The notes: generated by a model not told the origin, from the sequence alone. Shown: positions 1 to 7,620, numbered from the stretch's first letter. The stretch: DNA of 10,786 nucleotides from CAYPEK01 sp964409645 (GCA_964409645.1 CAYPEK010000130.1:1-10786); one strand, 5' to 3'. Numbers and translations are program-made.

Positions 1-1
1 A

Positions 2-505
2 ATATACACAATGCGGATGGCCGATCTGCCGAGCGGACGAATCGAGACACGGCTGACGAGGACGTCGTCCGTGTATGAATTGTTCCCGCGTTGGACACCG
101 GACGGTAAGAGCGTGTATTTCATGGCGAACAGTGTCGGCCGGAGTTTTTACGATCTTTATTTGATGGATGTAAAGACGATGGAGAAACGCCGTGTGACGG
201 ATCACGCGAGTGTCGGCGCGGATTTTATTATGTCGCCGAGCGGAGACAGGGTCGCATACACGGCCGGGAAGAAACGGGGCAGGGCGCTATACGTGGTCGG
301 AACAGACGGCAAGAATATAAAGCTGCTGTCGGCCGCGAACGAAGAGGCGTATTTCCCGGCGTGGTCGCCGGACGGCAAACGGATTGCGTACCTCTCGCGG
401 ACGACAGGCAACAAAGTGCGACTTTATACTGTCGGGGTTGACGGGACCGGCCGAACAAAAGTCGCAGACACTCAGTGCTCGCTATCCCCGATAATCTGGT
501 ATTGA
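2..505 (+). CDS. TolB/PD40-like beta-propeller protein, C-terminal part
   Basis: Three PD40-type (WD40-like, TolB-family) beta-propeller repeats are visible, each with the hallmark x-W/M-SPDG-K-x-I/V-A/Y core: FPRWTPDGKSVYF, FIMSPSGDRVAYT and FPAWSPDGKRIAYLS. The reading frame is open to the left edge. The codons before the first ATG (position 11) read I-Y-T and fit the usual strand ahead of a propeller DL-x-SG turn, so I treat the gene as starting outside the window with only its 3' end here. It ends on a strand-like SPIIWY. Family members are periplasmic (TolB) or part of larger enzymes such as prolyl oligopeptidases, and the propeller usually serves as a binding platform. No catalytic domain is visible in this part, so the full protein's role cannot be stated. 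It may be an isolated propeller or the tail of a larger protein. Confidence 0.75.
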   Translation: MYTMRMADLPSGRIETRLTRTSSVYELFPRWTPDGKSVYFMANSVGRSFYDLYLMDVKTMEKRRVTDHASVGADFIMSPSGDRVAYTAGKKRGRALYVVGTDGKNIKLLSAANEEAYFPAWSPDGKRIAYLSRTTGNKVRLYTVGVDGTGRTKVADTQCSLSPIIWY

Positions 506-578
506 GATGTGGATGTCGGCATTTGGAAGTTGTGTTAAAATAATATAAACAGCGTAAAATGAGGCGGCGATCAGTATT

Positions 579-920
579 ATGAAGACAATTGAAGCGCTTG
601 GGAATGTAGGATTGCGAACGGCGCTTGAAGCTCTGAAGGATGAGGTAAGTAGAATCGCGGGCGTAGGCGCGCGCATGATTGTTTACGGTTCTTACGCGCG
701 TGGGGAGGAGCGCGAAGATTCTGATGTCGATATTATGGTTGTTTTGCCTGATGACAATGCCTCTTTTAAGATTCAGGATGAGGTTCGAAATGCTGTATAT
801 GATGCCGGGTTCGAGTTGGATAAGCATTTTTCCGTAATAGTTGTGACTGAACTGCAAGTCCGCAAGCATTCCGGCTTCATGGTTTTCGGAAGCGTAGAGC
901 GGGAAGGCCTTGTTTTATGA
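579..920 (+). CDS. Minimal nucleotidyltransferase (MNT) domain protein
   Basis: This 113-residue protein carries the nucleotidyltransferase signature of the DNA polymerase beta superfamily (NTP_transf_2 type). GSYARGE spans residues 37-43, followed by DSDVD with the metal-binding pair D49 and D51. The C-terminal FGSVEREG is also typical of this subfamily. Members transfer nucleotides to a partner; in MntA-HepT modules the MNT protein AMPylates the HEPN toxin and silences it. The strand that normally carries a third carboxylate reads HFSVIVV, with no Asp or Glu at the expected place. That is common in one widespread MNT branch and leaves its activity open. The stop overlaps the start of the HEPN gene by 4 bases (ATGA), so the two are almost certainly translated together. 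The Shine-Dalgarno site is weak (GAGG about 14 bases upstream). The domain call is firm; the antitoxin role is inferred. Confidence 0.85.
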   Translation: MKTIEALGNVGLRTALEALKDEVSRIAGVGARMIVYGSYARGEEREDSDVDIMVVLPDDNASFKIQDEVRNAVYDAGFELDKHFSVIVVTELQVRKHSGFMVFGSVEREGLVL

Positions 921-1306
921 CGGATGACCTCGAATATATCTCACATTTCATCGCCAAAGCGGTAGAAAGTGTGGAAACCGCTAAGAATATTCCGAATCCG
1001 GATTTTGCGGTATCGCGGGCATATTATGGAATGTTTTATGCGGCGCAGGCGGTCTTGTTGTCCAAGAGGTTGCAGTATCGAAAACATTCCGCGGTGATCG
1101 CGAGCTTCAATAAAGAATTTGTTAAAACAGGTATCTTTTCGAAAGAAATGTCGAGAATGCTCGATAAGGCTTTCGATTTCAGGAAGCAGGGCGATTACAG
1201 CATCATCCCTGTTGAGCCGGAACAGGCGGAATCGGTTATTGCCGGAGCGGAACAATTCGTCGACACGATTCGTGAATTTCTCAAAAAGGAAGGCTTTCTC
1301 CGGTAA
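917..1306 (+). CDS. HEPN domain protein, partner of the MNT protein
   Basis: This 129-residue, mostly helical protein shows the HEPN/UPF0332-type pattern: SRAYYGMFYAAQAVL at residues 33-47, KHSAVI with H57, and a final helix with R89 in FRKQGDY (R-x3-D-Y). HEPN proteins are often RNases in toxin-antitoxin, abortive-infection and CRISPR systems, with an R-x4-6-H active site. Here the R is followed by D93-Y94 and there is no His within seven residues, so the canonical RNase motif is missing. The start ATG overlaps the stop of the upstream MNT gene, with GGAAGG nine bases ahead as ribosome binding site. This tight coupling supports a two-component module. The partner may be a non-nuclease HEPN that binds nucleotide or RNA, or it may use another active site. 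The domain is clear; the function is not. Confidence 0.82.
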   Translation: MTDDLEYISHFIAKAVESVETAKNIPNPDFAVSRAYYGMFYAAQAVLLSKRLQYRKHSAVIASFNKEFVKTGIFSKEMSRMLDKAFDFRKQGDYSIIPVEPEQAESVIAGAEQFVDTIREFLKKEGFLR

Positions 1307-1370
1307 TATTCACATCTGTTATGCGAGTTGCAATATAGTAATACAATAACCGCGTATAAAAAATTCTATC

Positions 1371-2450
1371 TCACAGCCACTTTCGTTTTCTGAAGTAATA
1401 GAGGAACCCGCCGGCGATGCCGAGCATAAGGCAGAGCGCCATCGGATAGCCGAAGTGCCATCGCGTTTCAGGCATGAATTTGAAATTCATCCCGTACAGG
1501 CTTGCTATGAACGACATCGGCAGTATTATTGTCGAGATGATAGTCAGCAACTTCATTATCTCGTTCATTCTGTTGTTTGCGTTGGACAGGTAGATGTCGA
1601 ACAGGTTCGAAAGAATTTCCCGGAATGTTTCCGCGGTGTCCATCACCTGCACTATGTGATCGTACACGTCTTTGATGTATATGGCGGACGACTCCGGGAT
1701 CAACGGCGTGATCATGCGCTCCATCCTCGCGAGCACCTCCCGCACCGGCCATGCCGCGCGGCGCACCGTGATCACTTTCTTGCGCAGGTCCTGTATTCTC
1801 CGCATCATATCGACGTTGTGGTACTCGACCGATTCGTCTTCAATCACATTGATCGCATCGTCGAGTTTTTCGAGCACCGTGAAATAGTTATCGACGATTA
1901 TGTCCATGAGGCTGTACGCGAGATAGCCCGGCCCCATTTCGTAGAACTTGCCGGTGTTGTTTCGCAACCGGTCGATAACGGGTTTGAATAACCCTTCGTC
2001 CACTTCCTGAAACGAGATTATGTATTGGTATCCGAGTACGATGCTGACCTGTCTGACCTTCAGCTCCTCTTCGTTTGCTATATCGCATTTGCCGTCGCAG
2101 CCGAAGTGCTTCAGGATGATGAAAACGAGGTCTCCGTTGTCATCGATTTTCGGCCGGTGGTCGGTGTCCATTATGTCTTCCTGAATCAGCGGGTGAATCT
2201 TGAATACGTCGCCGATTTTACCGATGATCTCCGGGTTGTGAACGCCGCAGACGTTGATCCAAGTGATTTTACCGTCGTCCGCGTGCCGGCAGTCAACGGT
2301 CGTCTTTGCTTCTTTCTCGATAACTCCCGCTGCATCGAAGCGTATCACTTTAATCGAGACTTGCTCTTCTCTTTCGTCTCCGATGTGTATAAGCGTGCCG
2401 GGCGGCAGTCCAGCTTTGCGCGATCTCTTTCTTTTGTGTTTTTTCGACAT
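1371..2450 (-). CDS. corA: CorA-family magnesium/cobalt channel
   Basis: This 359-residue inner-membrane divalent-cation channel is of normal length for the family. The N-terminal two thirds is a soluble alpha/beta and long-helix domain (for example ITWINVCGVHNPEII and HPLIQEDIMD). The C-terminus has two membrane segments: the first (IISTIILPMSFIASL) runs directly into the selectivity signature YGMNF (GMN at 320-322), and the second (MALCLMLGIAGGFLYYF) is followed by the basic tail RKRKWL typical of CorA. The loop between the segments contains MPET, close to the usual MPEL. CorA pentamers conduct Mg2+ and also Co2+ or Ni2+ and are gated by cytoplasmic Mg2+. The start is ATG, with a GGGAAAGG-type ribosome binding site close upstream. 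It lies only 27 bases after the epimerase gene on the same strand, so it is probably cotranscribed from that gene's promoter. The end converges with the HEPN gene across 64 bases, and I see no terminator there. Confidence 0.95.
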   Translation of the reverse strand: MSKKHKRKRSRKAGLPPGTLIHIGDEREEQVSIKVIRFDAAGVIEKEAKTTVDCRHADDGKITWINVCGVHNPEIIGKIGDVFKIHPLIQEDIMDTDHRPKIDDNGDLVFIILKHFGCDGKCDIANEEELKVRQVSIVLGYQYIISFQEVDEGLFKPVIDRLRNNTGKFYEMGPGYLAYSLMDIIVDNYFTVLEKLDDAINVIEDESVEYHNVDMMRRIQDLRKKVITVRRAAWPVREVLARMERMITPLIPESSAIYIKDVYDHIVQVMDTAETFREILSNLFDIYLSNANNRMNEIMKLLTIISTIILPMSFIASLYGMNFKFMPETRWHFGYPMALCLMLGIAGGFLYYFRKRKWL

Positions 2451-2477
2451 GGCTTCGCCTTTCCCGGCGTTTTGGAG

Positions 2478-3488
2478 TTATTTCTTTTTTATATTATTCA
2501 AATCCGCGGATTTCAGCCACTCGATTGTTCTGCGCAGGCCTTCTTCCGTGCTTATTCTCGGCTCAAAACCGAGTTCGCTTTTGATTCTGCCGATATCGTA
2601 ACGCATGTTTCTCCCCGTTACTTCGAGCGCGTATCTCGTCATCACGGGGCGCTTTTCCGATTTTAGCGCTTTGGCAATAAGTTCCGCCGCCGTCGCGGCA
2701 ACCTGTGCCGCCGGAAACGGAATTGTGATTCGCGGTTTCGTCAGTCCGAGTTCGTTCGCAAGAACTGTTGTCAGGCGAGCCCAGCTTATTTCGGCGTCGT
2801 CCGACACAAGATAGGCACGGCCGACAGCGTTTTCTTTTTCGAGCGCAAGCAGGACCGCGTCAACGAGATTGTCTATGTAATTGATCGTCATAATGTTCCG
2901 CGGGTTGCCGAAAAACACCATTTGCCGCGTCCGCATTGCGTGCACGATTTCGGGAATGAACGTTCTGTCGCCGGGACCGTAAACCCATGCGGGCCGAAGG
3001 GCGACGACCGGCAGACCACGCGTCCGGTGGAGTTCGAACGCAATTTTTTCCGCTTCGATTTTTGTATCGGGGTAGGGGAATCCGGTTTTTTTGAGCGGGG
3101 CCGAATCGCCGACCGGCTTACCGTCCTTGCGGAAACCGAGCACGTCTGTTGTGCTGAAATGCACCATGCGCGACAACTTTGCGTCGAGGGCGGCTTCAAA
3201 AACATTTTTCGCGCCGTTGGTGTTCATCTCGACGAACTTTTCCCACGGCGCCCAGTCGCTTGCGAGTGCCGCGCAGTGGACTGCCGCATCCGCGCCTTCA
3301 CAGGCCGCCCGCACAGATGCCGCGTCGGTGATGTCGCCTCGGCGCTGCTCCGCACCCGCGGATTCGAGTTCCGCGGCGGCGTCCGGATTCCGCACGAGTG
3401 CGATCACCTTGTGCCCGCGGCCGAGCAGCCGGTGCGCGATCGAGCCGCCGATGAAGCCAGTTGCGCCTGTAACAAGGATGGTGCCCAT
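2478..3488 (-). CDS. NAD-dependent epimerase/dehydratase (extended SDR family)
   Basis: This 336-residue extended short-chain dehydrogenase/reductase has an N-terminal Rossmann fold with the nucleotide-binding TGATGFIGG (G8, G11, G14). GDIT at 51-54 and HCAA at 71-74 are the usual cofactor-contact loops. FSTTDV at 111-116 supplies the Ser/Thr of the active site, and Y139-P-D-T-K143 is the catalytic Tyr-x3-Lys. LRPAWVYGPGD is the conserved downstream substrate-side motif. The overall pattern resembles the dihydroflavonol-reductase, 3-beta-hydroxysteroid dehydrogenase and sugar-epimerase branch; the substrate cannot be read from sequence. It is probably cytosolic. The ATG start sits only about 13 bases after the predicted transcription start and has no recognisable Shine-Dalgarno site, so the message may be nearly leaderless. 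It is followed 27 bases later by corA, an unusual partner, perhaps sharing only a promoter. Confidence 0.9.
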   Translation of the reverse strand: MGTILVTGATGFIGGSIAHRLLGRGHKVIALVRNPDAAAELESAGAEQRRGDITDAASVRAACEGADAAVHCAALASDWAPWEKFVEMNTNGAKNVFEAALDAKLSRMVHFSTTDVLGFRKDGKPVGDSAPLKKTGFPYPDTKIEAEKIAFELHRTRGLPVVALRPAWVYGPGDRTFIPEIVHAMRTRQMVFFGNPRNIMTINYIDNLVDAVLLALEKENAVGRAYLVSDDAEISWARLTTVLANELGLTKPRITIPFPAAQVAATAAELIAKALKSEKRPVMTRYALEVTGRNMRYDIGRIKSELGFEPRISTEEGLRRTIEWLKSADLNNIKKK

Positions 3489-3507
3489 ATATTATTCTGA
3501 ACGTAGA

Positions 3508-3536
3508 TTAATAGTCCTGCGCGAAGATTATGTCAA
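3508..3536 (-). promoter_or_regulatory. Sigma-70 promoter for the epimerase-corA unit
   Basis: On the minus strand, TTGACA (3536-3531), a 17-base spacer and TATTAA (3513-3508) match the sigma-70 consensus closely. The predicted transcript would begin near 3501, about 13 bases ahead of the epimerase ATG. The site lies in the 80-base gap after the 131-residue hypothetical gene, so the epimerase and corA need not depend on transcription from that gene. Confidence 0.75.
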
Positions 3537-3568
3537 TTGTGGTGTTTCGGTAAGGTGAAACGCTCGGT

Positions 3569-3964
3569 TCAGGCGTTCGTGGAGAAAAGGCTGCCGAGCT
3601 TGTCGATCTGTTCCTGCCGTTCTTTCTTTTCGGCGCGGGCGGTATAAATTTCATCCATCTGTTCGTTGACTGTTTTTTCTCGGGAGAGCAGACTGGTCTC
3701 GTCATCTTCTTTTTTTGAAGCGGTCATTTCCTGAAGGAAAATCATGTCGAGGATGCTTTTGACCGATTTTGAATCCATTGTTCCGTTCACAGCGATGTTT
3801 TGCACCATTTTTCTTAGCGTTTTTTTCGTGTCGCTGGAAATATTGGCATGCTTTATTCTCGTGAGGAGCATCCGCAGCGTGCCGTCCTCGGCCGGGTCTT
3901 CAGCCGTGTACTTCGATGTCGAAGCCTGAAGGCTTGAAATGTAATTTGTCACACTTGCGTCCAT
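3569..3964 (-). CDS. Hypothetical 131-residue helical protein
   Basis: I do not recognise this protein. It has 131 residues, no signal peptide, no membrane segment, no Cys and no Trp. The N-terminal 28 residues are rich in Ser, Thr, Ala and acidic residues and look disordered. Residues 29-80 should form amphipathic helices (LRMLLTRIKHA, KKTLRKMVQNIAV, KSVKSILDMIFLQEM). Residues 95-124 are strongly charged and coiled-coil-like (VNEQMDEIYTARAEKKERQEQ), ahead of a short LGSLFSTN tail. It follows pheT on the same strand after a 117-base gap that contains a terminator-like hairpin. The start ATG has no clear Shine-Dalgarno site. A small cytoplasmic helical adaptor is plausible, but no function can be supported. 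Codon use and the long open frame favour a real gene. Confidence 0.7.
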   Translation of the reverse strand: MDASVTNYISSLQASTSKYTAEDPAEDGTLRMLLTRIKHANISSDTKKTLRKMVQNIAVNGTMDSKSVKSILDMIFLQEMTASKKEDDETSLLSREKTVNEQMDEIYTARAEKKERQEQIDKLGSLFSTNA

Positions 3965-4028
3965 ACCATATTTATCGGCTGAAAAAGAAAAATATTTAGT
4001 CGTTGGATAGGGAGAAAAAGAAAAGAAT

Positions 4029-4065
4029 AAAAAACAGCTAAAGGAGGGGCCTTTTTGACCCCTCC
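4029..4065 (-). terminator. Probable rho-independent terminator after pheT
   Basis: On the minus strand a 7-base-pair stem (GGAGGGG at 4065-4059 with CCCCTCC at 4049-4043) encloses a 9-base loop. TTT follows at once, and a T6 run follows eight bases after the stem. It lies 16 bases beyond the pheT stop and fits the end of the methyltransferase-pheST unit. The interrupted T-tract makes it weaker than the hairpin after rplT. Confidence 0.65.
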
Positions 4066-4081
4066 CGTTGTGTTCGGTTTG

Positions 4082-6475
4082 TTATGAAACTCTCAGTGTA
4101 CCGCCGACGCCGGTCTTAAGCGCTTCGATTATCGTGTCAATGACGGGCGACACTTCGTCGTCGTTGAGCGTTCGCTCCGGGTGTCGGAACTGCAGCTTGA
4201 ACGACACGCTCTTCTTGCCGGCCCCGTAGATTTCGCCTTTGTAAACGTCGATCGCGCGCGCGTACTCCAGATTGCCGCCGCCTTTTTCGACGATAATCTT
4301 TTCGATGTCTCCGGCGCTGACCTCGTCCGCGACAACTATCGAGAGATCGCGGAGCAGGGCGGGCTGCCGGGAGATGCGCTTGTATTGCGGGATCTCGCCG
4401 AGGAGCGAGGAAATGACATCGACGTCGAACACAGCCATCGCCGCGTTCTGCTTGATCTCGAAGTCCGCGCATATTTTCGGGTGTACTTCGCCGAGGTCGC
4501 CCGCTTTAGTGCCGCCGATCCAGACCTCCGCGCTCCGGTACGGATGGAACAGCGGGTCCGTTGACGGCTTGAACTGCATTTCTTTTGTTGTGACGCTCTC
4601 GATGAAAACTTCGACGATCCCTTTAATGACGTAGAAGTCGGGCATGTCGAACCGGTAATCCGATTTGTTCGGAGTTCGGAGCGGCCTGCCGGTCGTGGCG
4701 ACGACGAGCGACATTTTTTCGGACGGCTCGCCGGGGCTGAAAATCTTGCCGAGCTCGAACAACTGCATCGGCCTGTCGCCAGAGTTGCGCAGGTTCGCGG
4801 CGAGAGTTTTAAGCATATTCGGCACGAGCGACGGGCGCAGGTGCGTGTGGTCTTCCGTGAGCGGGTTGCGGATCGGGATTGCGGCGGGCGGGTTGTCGCC
4901 CCATATCCGCGCGAGTTCGGTCTTATTCGTGAAGCTGAACGTCACGGTCTCCGTCAATCCGCTGCTGATCAGCAAGTCGTGCAGTTGCCTGTTGATTTCG
5001 AGTTGCGGCATCAGCACCGCGCGGTGCGTCTTCACATTCGGGAGTTCCGACGTTATGTTCTCGTAGCCGTAAATGCGCGCGACTTCCTCCGAGAGGTCTT
5101 CCCAGATCGATATGTCCTGCCTGTGCATCGGCGCTGTTACGTCCGCGCCGTCCGCCTTTTTCTCCAGTTTGAAGTGGAGGCGTTCGAGACTGTCCGTGAT
5201 GATTTCGTCCGTGATTTCGGGCGAGATGAAAGTCCTGACTTTGTCGAACGACAGGGCGACCGTTATCGGTTTGTATTTGACCGGGTAGCAGTCGATCAGG
5301 TTCGAGAGCGGCACTCCCCATCCGTTCTTGCTGATGAGGTAGGTCGCGTAGTTCGAGCAATCGACGACTGTGGGGACGGGCACTCCCTTTTCATAGCGGA
5401 GAGACGCCTCGGAGCGCATGTCGAGACGCAGCGCGGAGCGCCGCAGGTTGCGCTGTTCGAACTGTGCCGCTTCGAGCAGCATGTTCTTGGTGCCTTCCGT
5501 GATTTCGGTGAGCATTCCGCCCATCACGCCGGCGACGGCCACGGGGCGGGTTTTGTCCGCGATCACGAGCATGTCCGGATCGAGCTGCCTGTCCTTGCCG
5601 TCGAGCGTGAGGATCGTCTCGTCCTTTTCGGCGCGCCGCACAATTATCATCCGCTCCTCGAGCGTGTCGAGGTCGAACGCGTGGAGCGGCTGGCCCACTT
5701 CGAGCATGACGTAGTTTGTAACGTCAACGATGTTGTTGATCGGCCTCATCCCGCAGGCGGTCAGGCGTCGCTTCATCTGGAGTGTCGATTCGCCGATTTT
5801 AATGTCCTGAATCAGGCGGCCACTGTATCTCGGGCAGAGTTCGGGCGCTCTGATCTCGACTGAAAATTCGACATCGCGGGGTCGCTCGTCGAACGAAATA
5901 TCGAAAACGTTTTTCTTCATCGGCCTGCCGAGAATCGCGGCGAGCTCGCGCGCGATGCCCGTCACGCAGAGCAGGTCGCCCCGGTTCGGCGTCAGGTCGA
6001 AAACGAGAACGTCGCATGTGATGCCCATGACGTCCGGCACGCAAGCACCTACCGTTGCGTCCTTCGGCAGAGGCAGGATCACACCCGCGTCCTTCGAGTA
6101 TTCGACGTCCCATTCGGCCATAATCTTGGCGTCGGACTCGATGCCGCCGAACTTCATCGCTTCGAGCTTCTTGCCGTCTGGGAATGTGAATCCCTCATAA
6201 GCAACCGGTATGATCTCGCCCGGCTTGAACGGGCGCAGGTTCGTCAGGACCGTCTTGCTGAGCCCGGCGCCCTCGGCGGTGAGGACAAAGAATCCTTCCT
6301 TCCTCGGGTGCGGTTCGCATTTAGTTATCTCCGCGACGAACGAATTTTCGTAACCGAAGCGCTCCTGTGCTATCTCTCCGATCTCGACGCCCGCCCACGT
6401 CATCTTTGCCGCTATGTCCTCGAGCGACTCGTCGAAATCCACATATTCTCTCAGCCATTCAACCGGAACTTTCAT
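4082..6475 (-). CDS. pheT: Phenylalanyl-tRNA synthetase beta subunit
   Basis: This 797-residue beta subunit of the (alpha-beta)2 phenylalanyl-tRNA synthetase is normal in length. The N-terminus MKVPVEWLREYVDF is the typical PheT start. An EMAP/OB-fold-like tRNA-binding region covers about residues 40-150. It is divergent: the usual GMxCS-ELG stretch is replaced by GGIESDAKIMAEWDVEYSKD. The B3/B4 editing domain holds NIVDVTNYVMLEVGQPLHAFD and VAVAGVMGG, and the B5 domain follows. The catalytic-like core domain contains RNPLTEDHTHLRPSL and MQLFELGKIF. The C-terminal ferredoxin-like anticodon-binding domain (FDX-ACB) has LLRDLSIVV, AIDVYKGE and ERTLNDDEV. Together with PheS it charges tRNA-Phe and edits Tyr-tRNA-Phe. 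The start has a strong AGGAGAG ribosome binding site and lies 56 bases after pheS, so the two are cotranscribed. A hairpin terminator follows. Confidence 0.97.
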   Translation of the reverse strand: MKVPVEWLREYVDFDESLEDIAAKMTWAGVEIGEIAQERFGYENSFVAEITKCEPHPRKEGFFVLTAEGAGLSKTVLTNLRPFKPGEIIPVAYEGFTFPDGKKLEAMKFGGIESDAKIMAEWDVEYSKDAGVILPLPKDATVGACVPDVMGITCDVLVFDLTPNRGDLLCVTGIARELAAILGRPMKKNVFDISFDERPRDVEFSVEIRAPELCPRYSGRLIQDIKIGESTLQMKRRLTACGMRPINNIVDVTNYVMLEVGQPLHAFDLDTLEERMIIVRRAEKDETILTLDGKDRQLDPDMLVIADKTRPVAVAGVMGGMLTEITEGTKNMLLEAAQFEQRNLRRSALRLDMRSEASLRYEKGVPVPTVVDCSNYATYLISKNGWGVPLSNLIDCYPVKYKPITVALSFDKVRTFISPEITDEIITDSLERLHFKLEKKADGADVTAPMHRQDISIWEDLSEEVARIYGYENITSELPNVKTHRAVLMPQLEINRQLHDLLISSGLTETVTFSFTNKTELARIWGDNPPAAIPIRNPLTEDHTHLRPSLVPNMLKTLAANLRNSGDRPMQLFELGKIFSPGEPSEKMSLVVATTGRPLRTPNKSDYRFDMPDFYVIKGIVEVFIESVTTKEMQFKPSTDPLFHPYRSAEVWIGGTKAGDLGEVHPKICADFEIKQNAAMAVFDVDVISSLLGEIPQYKRISRQPALLRDLSIVVADEVSAGDIEKIIVEKGGGNLEYARAIDVYKGEIYGAGKKSVSFKLQFRHPERTLNDDEVSPVIDTIIEALKTGVGGTLRVS

Positions 6476-6531
6476 CTCGTTTCTCTCCTTAGCAAACCAA
6501 GTTGTCGAATGTATTCATTGTCACCGGCGCC

Positions 6532-7554
6532 TCAGAACTGTTCGAGGAACCGCACGTCGTTTTCATAGAGCAGCCGGATGTCGTCGATGCCGTACTTGAG
6601 CATCGCGACACGGTCGATGCCGATGCCGAACGCGAATCCGCTGACTTCGTCCGGGTTGAACCCGCCGTTGCGAAGCACCTGCGGATGCACCATTCCCGCG
6701 CCGAGGATTTCGAGCCATCCGGAGCGCTTGCAGACTGCGCAGCCTTCGCCGCCGCAGATGATGCACGAGATGGCGATCTCGACGCCGGGCTCGACGAACG
6801 GGAAGAAGTCCGGCCGGAACCGCGACTTGACCTTAGCGCCGAACATCTCGCGGTTGAACGCTTCGAGCACGGCCTTCAGATGCCCCATAGTTATGTTTTT
6901 GTCCACCATCAGCCCCTCGATCTGGTGAAAGATCGGCGAGTGGCTGGCGTCCACGGCGTCGCGGCGGAACGTGCGCCCCGGGCACACGATCTGCACCGGC
7001 GGCTTGCTGATCCGCTCCATCGTCCGGATCTGCACCGGCGATGTCTGCGTGCGCAACAGCGTTGAGTCCGTGAGGTAGAACGAATCCTGCGAGTCGCGCG
7101 CGGGGTGGTCGGCGTGGATGTTGAGCGCCTCGAAGTTGTACCATTCCGTCTCGATCTCCGGGCCGTCCACGACATCGAAGCCCATCGCGATAAATATGTC
7201 GCACGCCTCGTTCCACACCTTCGTCAGCGGGTGGGTTCTGCCGGCCGTGGAGCGGAAGCCGGGCAGGGTGATATCGAGCTTCTGCGCGCGGATTTTTTCC
7301 TCGATCTTTTTCTGGTCGAGAGCCGTCTTGCGGCTGTCCGCCGCCGCCTCGATCTCCGCCTTGAGCTTGTTGACGTTGTCCCCGAACATGCGGCGCTGGT
7401 TGCTCGGCAGCTCTTTCAGCTTGCTCATCAGCTCGCCGACTTTGCCTTTCTTGCCGAGGTACTGCGCCTTAATGTTCTGGAGGTCCTGATGCGACTGCGC
7501 GCCGTTCACCGCGGCCGTCGCTTCGTCCAACAGCGTTTTCAGTTCGTCACTCAT
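6532..7554 (-). CDS. pheS: Phenylalanyl-tRNA synthetase alpha subunit
   Basis: This 340-residue catalytic subunit has an N-terminal coiled-coil arm (about 1-90), which in the family binds tRNA-Phe. The class II core includes HPL (108-110), LLRTQTSPVQIRTM (166-179), motif 2 FRRDAVDASHSPIFHQIEG (196-214), FFPFVEPGVE (250-259) and motif 3 GFAFGIGIDRVAML (306-319). C264, C267, C272 and C275 form a C-x2-C-x4-C-x2-C cluster ahead of SGWLEILGAGMVHP; it probably binds zinc and occurs in some bacterial PheS lineages but not in Escherichia coli. The open frame extends 33 codons upstream to 7653. I chose ATG at 7554 because it gives the family N-terminus (MSDELKTLL) and has GGAAGG at a good distance. 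The gene lies 126 bases after the methyltransferase gene and is paired with pheT. Confidence 0.96.
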   Translation of the reverse strand: MSDELKTLLDEATAAVNGAQSHQDLQNIKAQYLGKKGKVGELMSKLKELPSNQRRMFGDNVNKLKAEIEAAADSRKTALDQKKIEEKIRAQKLDITLPGFRSTAGRTHPLTKVWNEACDIFIAMGFDVVDGPEIETEWYNFEALNIHADHPARDSQDSFYLTDSTLLRTQTSPVQIRTMERISKPPVQIVCPGRTFRRDAVDASHSPIFHQIEGLMVDKNITMGHLKAVLEAFNREMFGAKVKSRFRPDFFPFVEPGVEIAISCIICGGEGCAVCKRSGWLEILGAGMVHPQVLRNGGFNPDEVSGFAFGIGIDRVAMLKYGIDDIRLLYENDVRFLEQF

Positions 7555-7620
7555 GCTGCACCTTCCGTGTCCGGTTTTATTCCTTACGCAAACCGCTTGC
7601 AAATTTTCAACTCTGTACGG

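Noticed and set aside
530..560. Possible promoter of the MNT/HEPN pair (TTGTGT, 19 bases, TAAAAT)
   Set aside because: Poor -35 match and over-long spacer; several equally weak alternatives exist in this A/T-rich stretch.
228..869. Minus-strand open frame across the propeller gene and the MNT gene
   Set aside because: It overlaps two supported plus-strand genes, has no ribosome binding site and no family motif.
1307..1370. Possible bidirectional terminator between the HEPN gene and corA
   Set aside because: A/T-rich with a short T-run on the minus strand, but no stable stem precedes it.
4841..5863. Plus-strand open frame of 340 codons inside pheT
   Set aside because: Antisense shadow of pheT with biased composition and no recognisable domain.
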